Positions 57,531 to 64,000 of a DNA stretch of 64,000 nucleotides are shown in pieces. The translations under genes and the position numbers were made by a program. The stretch lies in contig NC_092606.1 in NCBI RefSeq assembly GCF_047663525.1, positions 9,298,501-9,362,500 on the forward strand, read 5' to 3'. This DNA is from Anas platyrhynchos (Eukaryota; Chordata; Aves; Anseriformes; Anatidae). Under the pieces are notes generated by a model that saw nothing but the letters and a program-made list of their open reading frames with translations, did not search any database and was not told the DNA's origin. Position 1 is the stretch's first letter. Each line of letters opens with the position of its first letter.

Positions 57531-59139
57531 GTTCTGTGCCACAGCCTCAGATGAGAGGCAGGCGCGAGGCAGAGCCCACTGACACTGGAGCCCCTTTCTG
57601 GCCAGCCATGGGATCCAGCATACTTGTCCTTGTTGCAGGGTTGGGCTGGAGCTTTTCCCACCTCCCTGCTCTCTGCAAGATGGACACGATCCCAATACAG
57701 ACCCACTGAGCTTCTAGCAACAGCAACTCCCAGAGGTCTTCCCAAAACCAACAGTTGTTGGGCTCTTTGCAGAGGTGCATGTGGAAGGCAGAGAACATCA
57801 ACTCCAGCCATGTCTGGGAACATCTTAGGGTGCCTTTCCCATAGAAAGTTCCATGGGGTGCTCTATAGGTAAATAATCCTCAGCATTGACTCAAGCTTGC
57901 AGTGCTTTGAAAGGGCTGATGCCACCCTGCAGGTGACAGGAGGGGGTTTGTGGTGCATGCTCTGCAATGCCTTGGCTATGAAAGCTGTGGGAGAGGCAAC
58001 GCTTCTTCCCATGGCCGCTCTGTTCAGCGGGGCCCTTCTCCATTCCCTGGTGCCTGACATCAGTAAAGCTCCACCAGCTCCTGGGGGACGGTGGCAGTGC
58101 TGTGCTGGGGACACCAACCCTTGCCCTCCTCTCCCACGGGGTCACTGGGTAGCGAGTGGCTTCCATGGCAGAGGATGGAGGAGAAATGGTGGCAAATGTG
58201 TAGAAATGGCACCACCTGGAAATGGCTGCATACTGGGGGCTTCCTGCCTGCTGCAGGCACCTCTTGGTGGGAGTTTGGGAAGAGCGTTACTGGTTTCAAA
58301 GGAACTTATAGGTGCTTTCAGCAGGGATGATATCAGAGTACTGGGAGCATGGCAGTATCTAAGGGAATGTCCTGTTACATGTGGACCACCAGCATCCCTA
58401 CGTGTCAGCCCCCGGCTGGTAACTTGCTGTTTTGCTCTCTTTTGGCCTCTTGCAGCTTTGTCTGGTCTGGGTGTGCTGCAGGTTCAGTTGGGTGGGCAGG
58501 GAGAGAACTTCAAAAAGCTCCAAAAAACTCCATCCCCTCCAAAAGCTGCTGTACGGGACACTGTTCTCTGGCTGGCCTTACATATGGCCAGGACTGGTGC
58601 TGGTGGCATCTCTGGCAGCATGAGCACTCCTTCCCCTTCTCCTGCGGTGGAAGCCAGCTGACAGCTCATGCTACTCCTGTTTCCAAACTCTCTGATTTTG
58701 CATGTGGCTCCCCAGCACATCAGTGCAGAAAGGTGTTCATCCACCAAATCACCTCTGTTGTCACCTCAGGAAGTCCTTAGCTGTCCCTTCTGCCTTGACT
58801 GCAGCCCCAGGACTGTTGGGTCTGGGCTGTGTCTCTGGGGCTGGTGCCAGGGCTTGGGGCAGAAGCAGTGCTGCAAACCTAGACGGGCACCAGGTGCCCA
58901 CGCACCACCTGAGGAGGCTGAAGGCACCCACTGGTTATGTGCTGGTGATCTGCCTCTGCTAACACTGCCAAAAGCACAAATCAAGAGCTTTTGTAGCTCC
59001 TCTGTTGGTATGGAGCAGGGGGTGGGAAGCTGGAGCTGATAAAGAGCCTTGCTGGGAGGGAGTATTCCCACCCTCTGGAGTCCTGTGCTTTTGGCCATGT
59101 TCTTGTGCTAATCTGGAAAAGCTTCCTGGAAATATTGAA
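57531..59139. other. Stop-poor GC-rich DNA with the longest open frame (254 codons), no gene called
   Basis: The plus-strand frame at 57897-58661 reads Gly/Ala/Leu/Pro/Cys-rich peptide with no signal peptide, zinc-finger spacing or domain I recognise. Other frames of 110-143 codons overlap it on both strands, so the region simply lacks stops. I infer non-coding, but see findings. Confidence 0.4.
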
Positions 59140-59640
59140 ACCAGCTGCCCTTTTAATTAGGGCTGGGAATGTTTATATTACTGAAAGTGTCAAATTGCTT
59201 CATTACAACAAAAACAGGAGACACTTTGATCCAGAAAATTAGATGACTTCAGCTTTGTGAGAAGCTGGAGCTCTCCTAAGTATCTGAGAAAGAAGGCAGA
59301 GGACAATGCAGCAGTGGATGCTCTCAGCTCTGACGTGTGGGCATGTGTTCAGGGGTAAGCTGAGCGGCGTTAGTCAGCGTGGTGTCTCAGGCTATGAGCA
59401 AAGGTCTCAGGTTCTGCCAAGCAACATGGTTAAAGTGGAAAATTCACAACCAAGTAAATTGTAAAACAATTGTGTGCATTGGAAACAATACCAATGTTTT
59501 TCAAAAATAAATGGTTTTGTCACAAGTCCGTTTTTTATTATACGTGAAACCCCATTGAAATATATCCAATTTTCTTTGAGCAATTTCAGTTTAATCCAAA
59601 TACATGTTTTGCGAGCAGTAACCATTTCAGAAAGGACTTG
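59140..59640. promoter_or_regulatory. Candidate regulatory block with SOX and inverted CCAAT words
   Basis: SOX cores AACAAT at 59465-59470 and 59484-59489. The second sits between CATTGG (59477-59482) and CCAATG (59491-59496), an inverted CCAAT pair. Further AT-rich text includes TTATTATACGTG and TTTAATCC. The sub-stretch 59270-59430 is less AT-rich. Confidence 0.4.
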
Positions 59641-61960
59641 GTGATGGTTCAGCCTGCCCTGAGAGCAGCCCGCAGCCCAAACCATGCCCAGCTCTGTTGG
59701 CCCTGCCTCCACGAGGAGCAGACATGGCTCATCCCATCTCAACATGGAGCTTAGACCAAGATTTCCAGTTAGGGCTCAGCCTGGGGCATTGCACAGATCC
59801 TTCCTTAGAGGAGATCGTGCCCAAAAGCCAGGGGTGCATCTGCAGCACCTCTGGGTATCGCTTGCAGAAGGGCTGCCCACGGCGAGCAGAGCTGGGCTCA
59901 GCCATGCTGCTCCCCAGGTGGGGATGTGAGCAAGCGCCTTGAGCTTGAATCTCTAATCTCTTCTTATCTACACATCCTTATTCCAGACAGCCTTTTCCTC
60001 CTAAGGGTGTGAAAAGAAAGCAAGGGGATCTACTTGCCATTACCTGCATTGAAATAACACTGGAGGGTTGTCATCTTTAAATCCCACCAGGTGGATGCTT
60101 TTGTAACATCTTAAACCTAACCAATGAACCCAGAATCAACCTCCCTAATAGAACAGGGAGATAAAAGATTCATCCTTCCACATACTTTAGCAGTAGGAGA
60201 GCACTGGTATTTCAAAGGCGAGACAGACATCCTGGAGGTGAAGGCAAAGGACACGTGGGAAGCACAGAAAGGATGCAGACTTTAAAGGTGAATAGGAGGG
60301 CATCTGTGCTCAGCACTGTGAACACTTCGGTCGCAAGATGAGACCTCTTGATTCCACACTGAAGTGGAATTGCACATTTCTGCCTCTTATTTACTCTGCA
60401 AACAGAAAGTAAAGCTCCAGCCCCACTTGCTTCCAGGGAGAGCCACGGCTGCTGCGGCGATGCGCTGCTACGGAAAGGAGCTTTGAACATCCTGGCAGGC
60501 TGTCCAGTGCACACACCGCTCTTACCACCCTTACCAGATGGCTTCAGGTGGGCTAAATAAACAGCTGAGTATTTGCAAACATTTTCGTAAAACAGGCAGG
60601 CGCTGATTTCCCAGGATCTGTGATGATTTTAGCCCCCAAGGCCTCCAGGTGCAGCTGTACCCCCTGGCACAGCCCGTGCTGGGGCTGCCCAGCTCCAGCC
60701 AGCCCCAGCCCCTCCACAGGGCTCCCGTGTTTTGCAGGCTGGAGTTATCGTGTAAACACAGTGTCTGCAGCACTTTCCTTCCCCAAGACCTCCCCTGGCA
60801 ATGTGTGTCTATACCTGTGTTTATGTGGAAATTACATGGAAATCAGCAAACCCACTGAGGAGCAGCTAGAGCGGTTGTGAAGAGATCTTTTTCTCTAAGC
60901 AAATTGGCTTGTTTTTCCCTCTCTGTTTCTTTTTTTGGTTCCCATCAACTCATGACATGTCCTACCCAGCCCTGCACACACGTTCCAAAGCAGTGGAGAA
61001 GTGTGTGCACATGCTGCTGCTGGCTTCACGGGAAGCACGGGTGGCTCTAAATTCCCTCAAAGCCCAAACCAACAATAATAACAAAACCAAACAAACAAAA
61101 AACAAGCACGGCATAGAAAAAAAATTAAATTCCTCCACTTGGATGTCTCCAGCAGGTTGGCATGGAGTTATCAGATGAGGCAGGACCCAATGCCCCTGGA
61201 GTACTGCTTCGACGTGGGCATTGTACAGCTGAACCAGCTGTCGGTACAAAATACTGAAACAACTATATTTAACCACGTGTTGAACCCATAGACAACAAAT
61301 CTGCTGAGGGTGTCAAGTCTGATGGTGTTATCCCTGTCCCTGAAAGCATGAAGCTGTGGGTCATGAGATGTGGAGCGACCACAGGGAATCTATCAGTGTG
61401 GGCTTGCCCTAGGTCTGTGCCCTCTCTTGGAGGCTTGCTTTCAGTTGGTGTCCAAAACAGGATATACAGACTTCTGGTCCTCCCCATCATCCTGTAGGCT
61501 GGGGGCAGCAGCACACAGTAGCCAATTCCCTTAGCAAGGCAGCCAGGGTGAGGATGGAGCAAAAGCAGCCCAGAGCAAAGCAAGGCAGGAGGCAAATTGT
61601 CCAGCACTTGAAGGAACAGCGGGACCTCAGGGAAGCTGAATATTTGGGGCTCGATGGTGTGTGGGCAGGAGCTAACAGGAGGTGAACACCCCAGCCCCTG
61701 CAATCAGAGAGCCATTAAAAATCAGATTTTTAATGGCAAAAGAGGCTGAGCCCTCTCCCTCCCCTCTGAAAAAGGTGTTTCACTTAGCACTGGGCAGGCT
61801 CCTCCAGAGCCTCTGCAAAAACACAGGGGCAGAGGCAGTTCATGCACAAGCAATGATGTCTCAGCTCTGCTTCAGCTGTATGCATGCATTATTAAAGGAA
61901 CAAATGGGTGTGCAGGTTGGCTGTTTTTCCTTGTTTTCCCTTTTTTATTTATTTTTATTT
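59641..61960. other. Unique DNA, no gene
   Basis: Single-copy sequence with small A-rich patches (AACAATAATAACAAAACCAA near 61070). Frames up to 144 codons are unrecognised. No repeat family or motif cluster is seen. Confidence 0.5.
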
Positions 61961-62120
61961 TTTAAGCAATACAGCTAGCTCTGTAGGAGAGGCAATTTTT
62001 TAAAAATAGCTATTGGAGATTTTTAATTCAAGTATGAATGTGCTTTCAGCTGGGGCAACTGATTTCCTCTACCCTAAGGGAAAGAGCTAGCTTAGGATAA
62101 AGCACCATTCACTGGTATAA
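61961..62120. promoter_or_regulatory. AT-rich patch with a MEF2-type site
   Basis: TTAAAAATAG at 62000-62009 fits the MEF2 consensus YTA(A/T)4TAR. It is followed by CTATTGG and TTTTTAATTCAAG. Short and possibly chance, but the MEF2 match is exact. Confidence 0.35.
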
Positions 62121-62459
62121 TGGCCTGCTCCCTTTGGGGCAAAACAGTCCATTTTAACTAAAAGGGTTTGTATACAAACGCGACTTAATGCACCCCCACC
62201 AAAATTGCCTGCCCCAAGGACCCTTCTCCCTGCTACATCAGCACTGGCTTCCAGGGCTGGTGGTGAATAAAAGCACTTCCTTGGCACGATCCGTGCAGGT
62301 GCAAAACTGGGAGATGGAGACGCTGGCGGGGGCACGCTAAAGCCGCACAAAGCAGGGAAATACCACCAGGCAGCCAGATTAACGATGGGCTGACAGCTAG
62401 GCAGGGGAATTGAGCCCCCTCCCTCTCTCCTGGCAGGGGGTGAGGGCTGCTACCTCTGC
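62121..62459. other. Unique DNA, no feature seen
   Basis: GC-richer sequence before the last AT-rich block. No gene, repeat or motif cluster is recognised. Confidence 0.5.
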
Positions 62460-63380
62460 ACGAAAAGGAAGAATAACAGACAATTAATTAGCGGCAGGAC
62501 GGGCTGCATGCAAAAGACGCGAGGGCTGGGCCACTGTTCGCCCTATTTGCATGCAAATCTCCTGTGGGAAGGGAGGATTCAAGGGGGCTGGTTGGAAATG
62601 ATGACTGGGAGGGTTTAACCTTGAATATTGCAAGAGGCATTGCTTATGCTTCTTGTAACACACGTGTGGGTCAGCCAGACCATGGAGGAGAATAATTAGG
62701 GAGGGAAAGGAATGCAAACTTATTATTGAAGATACCTGGGGGCTAACGGCATGAATACATTTGTTATAATTGACCCGTGGACCGATGATGATAATTCCTC
62801 TGTAGAGATGGCCACTTAATCTATTCCGTGTGCCAACACGGATGCGTGAAATAATTGCAACGTTGGCTCAATCTAAGCTTCCGCTCTTCTGGAGAATAGC
62901 TAATTTATGACAGAAAATAGTGACTAATATTAGAATAAACAATATTATGACTCAAGTGACTTATGAGTGTTGCAGATATGATGCACATTTAATAGGACAT
63001 GACTTATCCAGACATGTAATTCTTTTTCTGAGCAGAGTAAAGTAAGTGTGGCAGAAATGCCAGAAACAGCTTTGCAATTGGAATATGCAATTTAAAATAA
63101 GTAAAGATTACTCCCAGGTAGTTTATTGCTTTAACTACATCAAGGCAGGTCCCTCTAGCAGACTGCATAATGACTCTCATTTCATTTTTGGTTTGTGTCA
63201 AATATCTTCAGTTAGTTTTGCTTTATTGGCTTCATGCAATTTATTGCAGCACTAGAATGTGATTGTAATGCAACTAGTATTTTAGTTTTATCTTCCACTG
63301 GTAATTTTTCTTCTTTATGGAGCCTATACTGTCTGCATTAATAAAAGCCATAGAAATTATACAGCGTGGAACCGTGTTTT
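62460..63380. promoter_or_regulatory. Best candidate conserved non-coding element
   Basis: About 900 bp of AT-leaning, repeat-free sequence. It carries AATTAATTA at 62482-62490, a palindromic double octamer at 62545-62558, TAATTA at 62693-62698, an inverted repeat CCGTGT-GCCA-ACACGG at 62826-62841, and many spaced TAAT, ATGCAAA and TGACT-type words up to about 63360. Stops break every frame. Texture and motif variety resemble enhancers deeply conserved among vertebrates, but conservation was not tested. Confidence 0.5.
62545..62558. promoter_or_regulatory. Palindromic double POU octamer
   Basis: ATTTGCATGCAAAT is a perfect 14-bp palindrome formed by the octamer ATTTGCAT and its complement ATGCAAAT sharing two bases. 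POU-family dimers are known to bind related palindromes (PORE and MORE types). A partial copy, TGCATGCAAAA, lies about 40 bp upstream near 62505. Confidence 0.6.
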
Positions 63381-64000
63381 AGTAAGTGCCAGTTCACTGT
63401 AGAAAAACAGACCTGGAATTGCCATTCTCCAGCCCAAAGGAAGGCAGACCACTGCCCGATCACGCAGGGTACCAGGATGCCATGCAGCACCTCCTGCTAA
63501 CCCTCTGTAAAGGTTACTCAGACACTTGTGTTGCTCATGTTGGTTGATAGTAGCTCTTTCCAAAAAATATCAAGTCCAAAGGGTCAAAACTGGAGGACAG
63601 AGCCCAATCTCAAGGGGATTTGTGCAGTTTGCTGGGACCACAGTGCCTGGGCTGAAAGGGCCCTTCGTGCTGCAAGGAGACCCTTCGTGCAAAACAAGTG
63701 CTCTGGTTTTGGTGCTTAACATAAGCACGTCTGGTGCCCCCTCCGCTGCTAGGTTAGCTGTCAAAACAGCAGCTGGGGCTTCATACACAGGGTTTTCGCA
63801 AGATGCCTCCCCCAGGGGGCTCACCCCTCACTGCAGGAGCCCAAGCGCCCAGCAGTGAGCAGCTCCCACCACTGTGTTCTTGGACAGCCCAACTTCTGTA
63901 AAGCCTCCTACTTAAACAAGGGGCTGTAACAACAACTGAATGCATTAATATGTAAAAATATGCAAGGGGCTCGGATACCTCCTGATGGAGACAGTGCTGG
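63381..64000. other. Unique DNA, no gene
   Basis: Single-copy sequence with a direct repeat CCCTTCGTGC at 63661-63670 and 63681-63690. The final 60 bp turn AT-rich, with CATTAATATG, and may begin another block beyond the window. Confidence 0.45.

Noticed and set aside
1..64000. CRISPR array, bacterial operons, insertion sequences or phage genes
   Set aside because: No regularly spaced repeats, no ribosome-binding sites, no long coding frames; the repeat content is vertebrate.

Overview
The window looks like single-copy nuclear DNA from a bird, or at least an archosaur. The main evidence is one clear CR1 LINE 3' tail at 39.1-39.3 kb, with the wording typical of chicken-type CR1 copies. Young interspersed repeats are otherwise very sparse, base composition is near-balanced with few CpGs, and there are several worn MIR/CORE-SINE-like remnants. 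No operons, ribosome-binding sites, phage genes or insertion sequences are present. All identifications come from reading the sequence; no alignment was run.

I found no protein-coding gene I can name. Every open frame is short. The longest, 254 codons at 57,897-58,661, lies in a GC-rich, stop-poor stretch and shows no recognisable domain. A few short segments are bounded by plausible splice sites, notably three at 28.47-29.06 kb, but equally good ones arise elsewhere by chance, so none is called as an exon. I recognised no rRNA, tRNA or microRNA gene and no CpG island. The window is best read as intergenic or deep intronic.

Its structure is an alternation of two textures. GC-richer, CTG/CAG-rich unique DNA carries no recognisable signal. 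Between these lie AT-richer blocks of about 0.2-1 kb with dense homeodomain (TAAT), PBX-HOX-like, MEIS, SOX, TCF/LEF, MEF2 and POU words and almost no simple repeats. That texture is typical of conserved non-coding elements around vertebrate developmental regulators. The clearest blocks are 0.5-1.0, 7.2-7.5, 13.8-14.9, 16.4-16.6, 19.7-20.3, 24.9-25.4, 32.5-33.6, 34.7-35.2, 37.7-38.8, 41.1-41.4, 45.5-46.2, 52.6-53.0, 54.1-54.3, 55.2-55.6, 57.4-57.5, 59.1-59.6 and 62.5-63.4 kb. Conservation itself cannot be seen in one sequence, so these are inferences from composition and motif content.

The sharpest signals are a perfect 14-bp palindrome made of two overlapping octamers (62,545-62,558), a perfect inverted GATA pair (57,430-57,448), five PBX-HOX-like octamers in the first 7.5 kb, a triple ATTAG homeodomain cluster (54,228-54,249), and a SOX word framed by inverted CCAAT boxes (59,477-59,496). 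Simple repeats include (AT)29, T37, A29, G15 and several other long homopolymers. If the window has a biological role, the simplest reading is a cis-regulatory landscape for a developmental gene outside it. The target gene cannot be named from this sequence.
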